In this document: positions 1 to 5,461 of the stretch, one piece after another
Layout of the letters: each line of letters opens with the position of its first letter
How positions within the stretch are numbered: position 1 is the first letter of the stretch
Assembly (NCBI GenBank): GCA_934101445.1
Contig: CAKORQ010000034.1
Coordinates: 1-8,029, forward strand
Reading direction: 5' to 3'
Source: an uncultured Bacilli bacterium
GTDB taxonomy: Bacteria; Bacillota_I; Bacilli_A; RF39; UBA660
Length of the DNA: 8,029 nt
Position numbers and translations under genes: made by a program
Notes under the pieces: model-generated
Told to the model about the DNA's origin: nothing
Databases searched by the model: none
The model's input: the letters and a program-made list of their open reading frames with translations, nothing else

Positions 1-1535
1 TCTTGCATTCTAGTTAAATAATGAAAAAGATTGGAAGTTGGATCAATTGTTATTTCCTTTAAATTGCTATCCACTAAAACATTAGTGCGGTGATGATTAT
101 CTTTTTTTAACCCAACAACTGGTATAGATAAACCTAGTTGCTCCAATATTTCTTGAGCCGCCTGAATTTGGTTTTCTCCGCCATCAGTAATTATTAAATC
201 TGGCATAACGCTCTTTTCAATTAAAGCCCTATTATAGCGACGATAAATAACTTCTTGCATAGTATGATAATCATCATTTTTATCAATTTGGATTTTATAT
301 TTCCGATACTCACTTTTCTTAGGCCGGCCATTAATGAATACTACCATTCCAGATACCGCAAAAGTTCCAAAAAGATTCGAGTTATCAAAGATATCAATCC
401 GATTAATATGAGGCATATTTAAAGCAAAGGCTAATTCTTCATTAGCATCATAAGTTCTTTTCTCATCAGCAAGGATTAACTTAAATTCATTTTCAAAACT
501 TATTTTGGCATTAGTTAAAGCCATATTTAAAAGTTCCTTTTTAACTCCTTTTTCTGGCACTATAAACTTAGTCTTTAAAGTATCACTAAGTAACTCTTTA
601 TTTAAAGTATCTGGAATTAATATTTCTTTTGGAATTTCATTGCGCAAATAAAAATTAGCAATAAACGATTCTATATCATCAATGGTATCAATTGCTAAAA
701 CACTATTTTTATTTCCTAAAAGTTTACCATTGCGAATATAAAATATCGTTATGGAAGTATAGCCATTTCGTGTATAATAATTGATAACATCACGGTTAAC
801 AAAATCATGAAGTTCTACTTTTTGTTTTTCAGTTATATAATCAATATATTCAAGTTCTTGCTTTAGTTCCATAGCCATTTCAAAGTTTAATTGTTTACTA
901 TAATTATCCATCTTTTCTAAGATTTTATTTCTTAAAATCGTGGTATTACCTCTTAAAAAAGATAATATTTCCTGTTCCATCTTACTTACTTTCTCTAAAT
1001 CTAACTCTTTAGAACAATACCCTAAGCATTCATGAATATGGTAATATAAACAGACTTCCTTTGGCATTCCTTCGCATTTTTTTAAGGGATATAAGCGATT
1101 AATTAAATTAACTATTCTTCTGGCTGCATAAGTATTAGGATAAGGGCCAAATAAATAATGACTATCTTTTTTCTTAATATTTAGATATCTCGATATTTTA
1201 AGACGGGGATAAGGTTTAGAAATATATTCAATATAAGGATAAGATTTATCATCCCTAAGCATTATATTATATTTAGGATTATACTTTTTTATCAAGTTTA
1301 TCTCAATTAAAAAAGCCTCAGTTTCACTAGTTGCAACGATATATTTAAAATCTTTAATATTTTCTACTAGTTTTTTCGTCTTACCCGTTTGTTCACGATT
1401 AAAATAAGAGGCTAAACGGCGATGTAAGTTTTTGGCCTTTCCTACATATATAATTGTCCCGGTATCATCTAGCATCTGATAAGACCCTGGTAAATTAGGT
1501 ACTAAATGCAATTTTTCTTTAATCAAGTTTTCCAT
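1..1535 (-). CDS. uvrC: UvrABC system protein C (excinuclease subunit C), C-terminus cut by window edge
   Basis: UvrC makes both incisions flanking a DNA lesion in nucleotide excision repair, acting with UvrA and UvrB in the cytoplasm. I read 511 codons from ATG at 1533-1535, against about 590 to 600 in full-length homologues. The N-terminal GIY-YIG nuclease domain spans about residues 14-92, with GSY at 17-19, YVGKAKNL at 30-37 and the expected Glu at 78. Four cysteines at 154, 162, 170 and 174 fit the iron-sulphur cluster site known in this family. A UVR (UvrB-binding) motif lies around 199-234. The RNase H-like nuclease domain shows DNSN with Asp384 and ITDGG with Asp451, two of the catalytic acidic residues. 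The reading runs off the window at the RMQ(D/E) motif, so the catalytic His and the helix-hairpin-helix domain lie outside. The start is supported by AAGGAGA at 1541-1547, five bases upstream. It is transcribed divergently from the YigZ-family gene. The frame is intact throughout. Confidence 0.97.
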   Translation of the reverse strand, partial: MENLIKEKLHLVPNLPGSYQMLDDTGTIIYVGKAKNLHRRLASYFNREQTGKTKKLVENIKDFKYIVATSETEAFLIEINLIKKYNPKYNIMLRDDKSYPYIEYISKPYPRLKISRYLNIKKKDSHYLFGPYPNTYAARRIVNLINRLYPLKKCEGMPKEVCLYYHIHECLGYCSKELDLEKVSKMEQEILSFLRGNTTILRNKILEKMDNYSKQLNFEMAMELKQELEYIDYITEKQKVELHDFVNRDVINYYTRNGYTSITIFYIRNGKLLGNKNSVLAIDTIDDIESFIANFYLRNEIPKEILIPDTLNKELLSDTLKTKFIVPEKGVKKELLNMALTNAKISFENEFKLILADEKRTYDANEELAFALNMPHINRIDIFDNSNLFGTFAVSGMVVFINGRPKKSEYRKYKIQIDKNDDYHTMQEVIYRRYNRALIEKSVMPDLIITDGGENQIQAAQEILEQLGLSIPVVGLKKDNHHRTNVLVDSNLKEITIDPTSNLFHYLTRMQ

Positions 1536-1575
1536 ATTTTTCTCCTTAAAATATTACTAATAACTTCTCTTTTAA

Positions 1576-1604
1576 ATTATAGAGTATTTTTATAAATTTT
1601 GCTA
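1576..1604 (-). promoter_or_regulatory. Putative uvrC promoter
   Basis: On the minus strand a perfect TATAAT (-10) lies at 1576-1581, 40 bases before the uvrC start. The -35 slot 17 bases upstream (1599-1604) reads TAGCAA, a poor match to TTGACA. It overlaps the -10 of the divergent promoter. The call rests on the -10 box and position only. Confidence 0.5.
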
Positions 1605-1608
1605 TAAT
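1600..1608 (+). promoter_or_regulatory. Extended -10 promoter of the YigZ-family gene
   Basis: TGCTATAAT at 1600-1608 is a perfect extended -10 element (TGnTATAAT). No good -35 hexamer lies 16-18 bases upstream, which is common for extended -10 promoters. The predicted transcription start is near 1615, only about ten bases before the ATG at 1625. The weak Shine-Dalgarno-like AGGTG at 1615-1619 would therefore sit at the extreme 5' end of the mRNA. Confidence 0.6.
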
Positions 1609-1624
1609 TATTATAGGTGTTTTT

Positions 1625-1984
1625 ATGAAACTTATTAATTCTAATGAAATAATTATTAAAAAATCTCGTTTTTTAGGTTTTTACTATGAAATTTCTAGTT
1701 CAGATGAGGTTAATTCTATTTTAGAAAGTCTAAGAAAAGAGCATAAGAAAGCAAGACATTTTCCCTATGCTTATATGTGTAATGGAACAGCCAAAAAAAG
1801 CGACGATAAAGAACCTAGTGGCACCGCCGGAATGCCTATTTATACGGTTTTAGAGCGCAAAAACCTGGCTAATACTTTAGTTGTCATCATCCGTTACTTT
1901 GGTGGTATAAAATTAGGCGCCGGTGGGTTATTCCGAGCATATATGGAATGTGCTAGTAAGGTTATTGAAGGTGCAAAAAAATAG
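1625..1984 (+). CDS. YigZ/IMPACT (UPF0029) family protein, short form
   Basis: This is a 119-residue protein made almost entirely of the Impact_N (UPF0029) domain. Diagnostic motifs are DDKEPSGTAG at 60-69, RYFGG at 90-94, KLGAGGL at 96-102 and RAY at 104-106. The domain has a ribosomal protein S5 domain 2-like fold. The eukaryotic relative IMPACT regulates the GCN2 kinase pathway, but the bacterial role is not established and I do not assign one. Bacterial YigZ/YvyE proteins are usually about 205-215 residues, with a C-terminal ferredoxin-like DUF1949 domain. Here the protein stops right after the first domain at TAG 1982-1984, inside a terminator hairpin. I see no remnant of the second domain downstream, so this looks like a natural short form rather than a frameshift. 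The ATG is preceded by only a weak AGGTG. It is the only plus-strand gene in the window. Confidence 0.9.
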   Translation: MKLINSNEIIIKKSRFLGFYYEISSSDEVNSILESLRKEHKKARHFPYAYMCNGTAKKSDDKEPSGTAGMPIYTVLERKNLANTLVVIIRYFGGIKLGAGGLFRAYMECASKVIEGAKK

Positions 1985-2003
1985 TGGTCTCCCACTATTT
2001 TTT
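1975..2003. terminator. Bidirectional rho-independent terminator between convergent genes
   Basis: A near-perfect inverted repeat pairs AAAAAATAGTGG (1976-1987) with CCACTATTTTTT (1992-2003) around a TCTC loop. The GC-containing core is flanked by an A-run on the left and a T-run on the right, so it can terminate transcription from both directions. It serves the YigZ-family gene on the plus strand and rpsB-tsf on the minus strand. The YigZ-family stop codon lies inside the left arm. Confidence 0.88.
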
Positions 2004-2016
2004 ACTTATCAATATA

Positions 2017-2265
2017 TTAGTTAGTACCTTTAACTTGGCTCATAACTTCTTCAGCAAAGTTTTCTACCTTTTTCTCGATACCTTCGCCTACTTCATAACG
2101 AACCATTTTTTCAAGTTCACATTTGTTATTTGCTAAGTAAGTTTTAACATCTACATCGCCGTCTTTAATGAATTCTTGATCAACAAGACAAATTTCTTTA
2201 AAGAATTTCTTTAATCTACCAGCAACCATTTTTTCAGCAATTTCAGCAGGTTTTGCTTCTTTCAT
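2017..2265 (-). CDS. tsf: EF-Ts C-terminal fragment, downstream of an in-frame stop
   Basis: These 82 codons encode the C-terminal part of elongation factor Ts, in exactly the same frame as the upstream piece. Conserved motifs include EIAEKMVAGRLKKFFKE near its start and YEVGEGIEKK near its end, both hallmarks of the EF-Ts C-terminal core. The first possible start after the TAA is ATG at 2263-2265, with 24 bases (eight codons, KAVLKEEA) between the stop and this ATG. The upstream sequence is purine-rich (AGAAGAAGC) but has no good Shine-Dalgarno. Translation would need re-initiation or stop readthrough. Its sequence is not degraded, which points to a very recent mutation, a sequence error, or real function. 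It ends with TAA at 2017-2019, just before the shared terminator. Confidence 0.8.
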   Translation of the reverse strand: MKEAKPAEIAEKMVAGRLKKFFKEICLVDQEFIKDGDVDVKTYLANNKCELEKMVRYEVGEGIEKKVENFAEEVMSQVKGTN

Positions 2266-2289
2266 TGCTTCTTCTTTTAATACTGCTTT

Positions 2290-2292
2290 TTA
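2290..2292 (-). other. tsf: In-frame TAA interrupting tsf (codon 202)
   Basis: The minus-strand context is GCA AAG TAA AAA GCA GTA. The frames before and after the stop are identical (2895 minus 2265 is 630, a multiple of three), so no insertion or deletion is involved. Family comparison from memory places Glu here (for example the VVEKEYQ segment of E. coli EF-Ts). The explanations are a nonsense mutation, a base-call or assembly error, or readthrough or re-initiation. Confidence 0.85.
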
Positions 2293-2895
2293 CTTTGCTA
2301 CTCTTTCTTCAGGAACATCAGCCTCAAAAGTATATTCTGGTTTCATAGCAGCAGCTTGCATTGCTACATCTTTAGCAACTTCGCTGTTATCGCCTTTAAC
2401 TACAGTTAAAGCAGCAATTTTACCACCCATGTGTAAGTAACTACCAAAAGTAGCATCATCACTCTTAGTTACTACTTCTAGTCTTCTTAGAGATAACTTT
2501 TCGCCAATTTTAGCCGTCATAGCCACAACATAATCGCTAACAGTAGTACCATTAACTTCTAAAGCGTTTGCTTCTTCTACAGTTGTAGCATCGCTATTTA
2601 AAACAGCATTACCGATTTCATCAACCATTTTTTTAAAATCTTCATTTTGAGCAACAAAATCAGTTTCTGAATTAACTTCTAAAATAACTGCTTTATTACC
2701 ACTCACATAGATATTAGCAAGACCTTCCGCTGCAATTCTTGATTCTTTTTTAGCTGCCTTAGCAATACCTTTTTCTCTTAACCAATCAATGGCTGCATCG
2801 ATATTACCATTAGTAGCCTCTAATGCTTTTTTACAATCTAAGATACCTAAGTTAGTAGCATCTCTTAATTCTTTTACTAATTGTGCAGTAATCAT
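2290..2895 (-). CDS. tsf: Elongation factor Ts, N-terminal two thirds, ended by a premature TAA
   Basis: EF-Ts is the guanine nucleotide exchange factor that recycles EF-Tu from its GDP to its GTP form during translation. This 201-residue piece holds the N-terminal UBA-like domain (about 1-45, with VKELRDATNLGILDCKKAL), the signature TDFVAQN at 78-84 and most of the core (YLHMGGKIAAL near 153-163). It stops at TAA (2290-2292), codon 202. In relatives the surrounding segment reads like VxKExxxxxxxA, and the interrupted position is normally a Glu, so one GAA-to-TAA change explains the break. Counting through the TAA gives 292 residues, the usual EF-Ts length. The ATG at 2893-2895 has AAGGAGA at 2901-2907. 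It lies 22 bases after rpsB, the classic rpsB-tsf pair, with no separate promoter visible. A protein lacking the C-terminal core would probably be defective in EF-Tu exchange. Confidence 0.93.
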   Translation of the reverse strand: MITAQLVKELRDATNLGILDCKKALEATNGNIDAAIDWLREKGIAKAAKKESRIAAEGLANIYVSGNKAVILEVNSETDFVAQNEDFKKMVDEIGNAVLNSDATTVEEANALEVNGTTVSDYVVAMTAKIGEKLSLRRLEVVTKSDDATFGSYLHMGGKIAALTVVKGDNSEVAKDVAMQAAAMKPEYTFEADVPEERVAK

Positions 2896-2917
2896 AAATT
2901 TCTCCTTATATTTAATC

Positions 2918-3805
2918 TTATTTATTTAAAGATGCGATTAATTCATCTTTTTTCATATTTGTATAACCTTTAACCTTACGAGATTTAGCCATTGATTTTA
3001 ACTCTTGAATAGATTTAGATTCTAATTCGTCATTTTTACGCATTTCTTCTAATTCGTTATTGTTTTCTTTAGCATCAGTTGTTTTTGATTTTTCTTTTTC
3101 TTCTGTAACATAGTCAATTACTTCTAAACCGTTAGCCTCGCAAATAGCGTTAGTTAAAGCCCCTAAAACGATTTTTACTGAACGAACAGCATCATCATTA
3201 CCAGGAATTACATAATCAACATCATCTGGATCACAGTTAGTATCTACAATACCAAATACAGGAATATTTAATTTTCTGGCTTCTCTAATGGCATTAATTT
3301 CCTTCTTAGGATCAACAATAATCATTGCATCTGGTAATTTAGCCATTTCTCTAATACCACCTAATAATTTATTAAGTTTTTCATATTCTTTCTTAATTTG
3401 AATAACTTCTTTTTTAGGTAATACTTCAAAAGTACCGTTTTCTTCCATTTTTTCAATTTCTTCTAATCTCTTAACTCTTCTTCTAATAGTTCTGAAGTTA
3501 GTTAAAGTTCCACCTAACCATCTTTCAGTTACATAGAATGATTTTGAACGATTAGCGCATTCAATACTTGCTTCTCCTGCTTGTTTTTTAGTACCTACAA
3601 ATAAGAAAGTACCACCATTTTTCGCAATATCGCTAATTTTAGCATATGCTTCTTCCATGCAAGCAAGTGTTTTTTGTAAGTCGATAATATAAATATCATC
3701 TCTTGTTGTGAAGATATATTCCTTCATTTTTGGATTCCATCTTTTGGTTTGATGACCAAAATGAACCCCAGCCTCTAATAAATTACTAATAGAAACTACA
3801 GCCAT
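2918..3805 (-). CDS. rpsB: 30S ribosomal protein S2 with C-terminal Rho_N/SAP-like extension
   Basis: This is ribosomal protein S2 (uS2) of the small subunit, 295 residues from ATG at 3803-3805. Conserved motifs are EAGVHFGHQTKRWNPKM at 11-27, YIIDLQKT at 39-46, FVGTKKQA at 69-76, RWLGGTLTN at 95-103 and PDAMIIVDPKKE at 158-169. The start is fixed by AAGGAGG at 3814-3820. A longer in-frame reading upstream would begin at a TTG that is the promoter's -35 element, so I reject it. The core ends around 233 (EVIDYV). A charged linker follows (about 235-262, rich in Glu, Lys and Asn), then a compact helical module at about 263-295 containing IQELKSMAKSRKVKGYTNMK and ending KDELIASLNK. This resembles the Rho_N/SAP/HeH nucleic-acid-binding fold and is not part of standard S2. 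It is the first gene of an operon with tsf, 22 bases apart. Confidence 0.97.
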   Translation of the reverse strand: MAVVSISNLLEAGVHFGHQTKRWNPKMKEYIFTTRDDIYIIDLQKTLACMEEAYAKISDIAKNGGTFLFVGTKKQAGEASIECANRSKSFYVTERWLGGTLTNFRTIRRRVKRLEEIEKMEENGTFEVLPKKEVIQIKKEYEKLNKLLGGIREMAKLPDAMIIVDPKKEINAIREARKLNIPVFGIVDTNCDPDDVDYVIPGNDDAVRSVKIVLGALTNAICEANGLEVIDYVTEEKEKSKTTDAKENNNELEEMRKNDELESKSIQELKSMAKSRKVKGYTNMKKDELIASLNK

Positions 3806-3914
3806 TAAAAATCCCTCCTTCGTTATACTTCTATTTACCTGCAAACGACACCTACCACCTCTTCGGCACTCGGTAAAATATCTCAGTAAATATGAATATT
3901 TGACTTTTAAAGCC
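3806..3914 (-). promoter_or_regulatory. Putative structured 5' leader of rpsB
   Basis: About 109 bases separate the predicted transcription start (near 3914) from the rpsB ATG. The RNA can form a long closing stem, TATTTACTG (3892-3884) with CAGGTAAATA (3841-3832), nine pairs with one bulged G. It encloses 42 bases with inner pairing TACC/GGTA (3875-3872 with 3856-3853) and a CC-GAAGA-GG hairpin. The enclosed part is much more GC-rich than its surroundings. The Shine-Dalgarno at 3814-3820 lies just 3' of the stem. Ribosomal protein operons, including rpsB in other phyla, often have such leaders for feedback control. Binding by S2 here is inference. Confidence 0.5.
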
Positions 3915-3920
3915 ATAAGT

Positions 3921-3949
3921 ATTGTATCAAAACCAGAATTTAAGTGCAA
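3921..3949 (-). promoter_or_regulatory. rpsB-tsf promoter
   Basis: On the minus strand an extended -10, TGATACAAT (3929-3921), lies 17 bases downstream of TTGCAC (3949-3944). The -35 matches TTGACA only in its TTG half, but the extended -10 compensates. Transcription would start near 3914. The position between two minus-strand genes gives rpsB-tsf its own promoter. Confidence 0.65.
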
Positions 3950-3998
3950 GTAGCAACCTTTAAGTTTTAGAAAAAAGTTTGTCTAATTAAAAGTATTT

Positions 3999-5330
3999 TT
4001 ATTTATTTTGGGGTTTTCTAACTAATTTAGGTCCTTCTTGTTCATATTGATTTTCTTCCTTTAGTATCTCATCATCTATAACTAAATCACTAACATTTTC
4101 TTCTTGATATAGTTCTTCTACTTCCTTATCAAATTTAGCATACCTTTTCTTTTCTACATTTTTCTTTAACTCTTCTTGAATTTCTTTATTTTCAAAAGGA
4201 TAATATTTAGCCGTTACTTTGATAGTACAATTCGAATCATTTCCAATTCCATATTCAAAACTAAACTCCATTTCATTATCTAAATGGTTAATAAATTCAG
4301 GGTTATCTTCCCAATTTCTAATAGTATCAATTACGGCTTTTCTTAAAACGAGCGCTATTAGTTTCCACTGCATACTATAAGGAAAATCGTCTAAGGAACC
4401 ACTTACTTTAGTAAAAGAAATATTCCAAACGATATTATTAATTGGATAAGTTATTACTTTCTTTTCAGAGTTTGAATCTAATTCATTTAATATTTCAAAA
4501 AGAGTAGCATCCATTTCTTGGTTTAGATTAATTATTTCTTTAGAAACACCCAGTTTTTCCTCTCTTAACTTTTCTTTATTTTGAAAATATGTAAAAGTAT
4601 CAGTAACACTGGCTGTTAACTTAGGATCATATTTAAATTTTATATCTTCCTTGCCACTATTAATAGCAGCAACAAATTCTTCTAATCCCTCATATTTATT
4701 TATGCCCTCTAAAAGAATACTTTTAAATTTATTATCAAGGTCTTTATTATTAGCATCTTTATATGCATCTTTGATAATACCAGTTACTTCTAAAACATGA
4801 ATATCTTCTAAATTATTTCTAATTTCATAAATAACATCACCAGTACCATTACTATCTTTATATGTTAAAACAACAATCTTATTTTCTATTTTTTTAGATA
4901 TTGGCAAGCGTTGGATTTGATAAGCAACATAACCATTAGGATGCTTAGCATACCTTTTCTTTTCTTCTAAAGTCATTTCTTCTAAGACTCCAAGAACCCT
5001 CAAACGCTCAAATATGCTATCTCTGTTTTCATTATATTTCTTAATCTTTTGAGAAACTATATAAATATTAAGCCAGGGTATAAACATGGCTACTATTTTA
5101 GCCTCTTTAGAATAGTTTCTATTAAAATTAAATCTTTTCTTAATCCCTACGCCCTGATTATTATAAGTATCATCATCAGTCTTAATATCTTTAGCAATCT
5201 TCATTAACTTATTTAAATTTAATTTATATCCCCCATCTGCCAAATCTTTAAAAATTCTATAATTATTTACTCTATTAGCCACCGCACTTAAAATTATAGA
5301 ACCCCCAACAAAAATTATAAAAGTATTCAT
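3999..5330 (-). CDS. Hypothetical membrane-anchored protein, 443 residues
   Basis: I do not recognise this family. From ATG at 5328-5330 the protein begins with a hydrophobic segment (residues 3-19, FIIFVGGSIILSAVANR), without a clear signal-peptidase site. A second hydrophobic stretch follows at about 77-94 (AKIVAMFIPWLNIYIV). The rest is hydrophilic and mostly helical-looking, with charged helix-rich parts at 97-130, 252-285 and 379-430 and a possible beta-rich section at about 290-378. The C-terminus is acidic then basic. EKKRYAK occurs twice (123-129 and 393-399). A two-pass or hairpin topology with a large, probably cytoplasmic, domain is plausible. The start is chosen because GTGATTTTATG supplies ribosome pairing (GTGAT, with AGAAAG upstream), and a longer reading would start at the TTG of the -35 box. 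It has its own promoter and lies alone between the division operon terminator and rpsB. I see no convincing terminator after it (3950-3998 is only AT-rich), so readthrough into rpsB is possible. Confidence 0.85.
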   Translation of the reverse strand: MNTFIIFVGGSIILSAVANRVNNYRIFKDLADGGYKLNLNKLMKIAKDIKTDDDTYNNQGVGIKKRFNFNRNYSKEAKIVAMFIPWLNIYIVSQKIKKYNENRDSIFERLRVLGVLEEMTLEEKKRYAKHPNGYVAYQIQRLPISKKIENKIVVLTYKDSNGTGDVIYEIRNNLEDIHVLEVTGIIKDAYKDANNKDLDNKFKSILLEGINKYEGLEEFVAAINSGKEDIKFKYDPKLTASVTDTFTYFQNKEKLREEKLGVSKEIINLNQEMDATLFEILNELDSNSEKKVITYPINNIVWNISFTKVSGSLDDFPYSMQWKLIALVLRKAVIDTIRNWEDNPEFINHLDNEMEFSFEYGIGNDSNCTIKVTAKYYPFENKEIQEELKKNVEKKRYAKFDKEVEELYQEENVSDLVIDDEILKEENQYEQEGPKLVRKPQNK

Positions 5331-5354
5331 AAAATCACGTCTTTCTGATACCTT

Positions 5355-5384
5355 ATCATAGCATATTCTCTTAATTACTGCCAA
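5355..5384 (-). promoter_or_regulatory. Strong promoter of the 443-residue hypothetical gene
   Basis: On the minus strand TTGGCA (5384-5379, five of six matches to TTGACA) is followed after 18 bases by TATGAT (5360-5355, five of six). The -10 is preceded by TGC, making an extended -10. Transcription would start near 5348, leaving a leader of about 18 bases before the ATG at 5330. This is the best sigma-A-type promoter in the window. Confidence 0.78.
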
Positions 5385-5434
5385 GATAATTTTTACTCTT
5401 TATAATTATTTATTTCTCCTACTTTTAAACCAAT

Positions 5435-5461
5435 AAAAAAGACTTAGAATCATTCTAAGTC
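5435..5461 (-). terminator. Rho-independent terminator of the rsmH-ftsL-pbp operon
   Basis: On the minus strand GACTTAGA (5461-5454) pairs with TCTAAGTC (5448-5441) around a five-base loop, followed by six T (5440-5435). The 5' arm is formed by the last codons of the transpeptidase (Asp-Leu-Glu), and the TGA stop lies in the loop and 3' arm. The terminator therefore overlaps the coding sequence. Confidence 0.88.

Noticed and set aside
1..1535. uvrC as a degraded or truncated gene
   Set aside because: The frame is open and the motifs are intact to the first base of the window. The missing C-terminus is simply beyond the edge.
2290..2292. Reassignment of TAA to an amino acid
   Set aside because: Several genes here (rpsB, rsmH, the end of tsf, the 443-residue gene) terminate properly at TAA, and no other internal TAA is seen. 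Genome-wide reassignment is not supported.
2266..2292. Programmed frameshifting in tsf
   Set aside because: Both pieces are in the same frame, so no shift is needed. Only a stop codon separates them.
3806..3949. A 48-codon N-terminal extension of rpsB in the same frame
   Set aside because: It would start at the TTG of the -35 box and run through the promoter and leader. Standard S2 begins at MAVVSISN, with AAGGAGG just upstream.
3950..3998. A rho-independent terminator after the 443-residue gene
   Set aside because: There are T-runs and imperfect AT-only pairing, but no GC-containing stem followed by a T-tract.
5331..5384. An 18-codon N-terminal extension of the 443-residue protein
   Set aside because: It would start at the TTG of the TTGGCA -35 element, upstream of any transcript. 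The ATG at 5330 has plausible ribosome pairing and begins a membrane segment.
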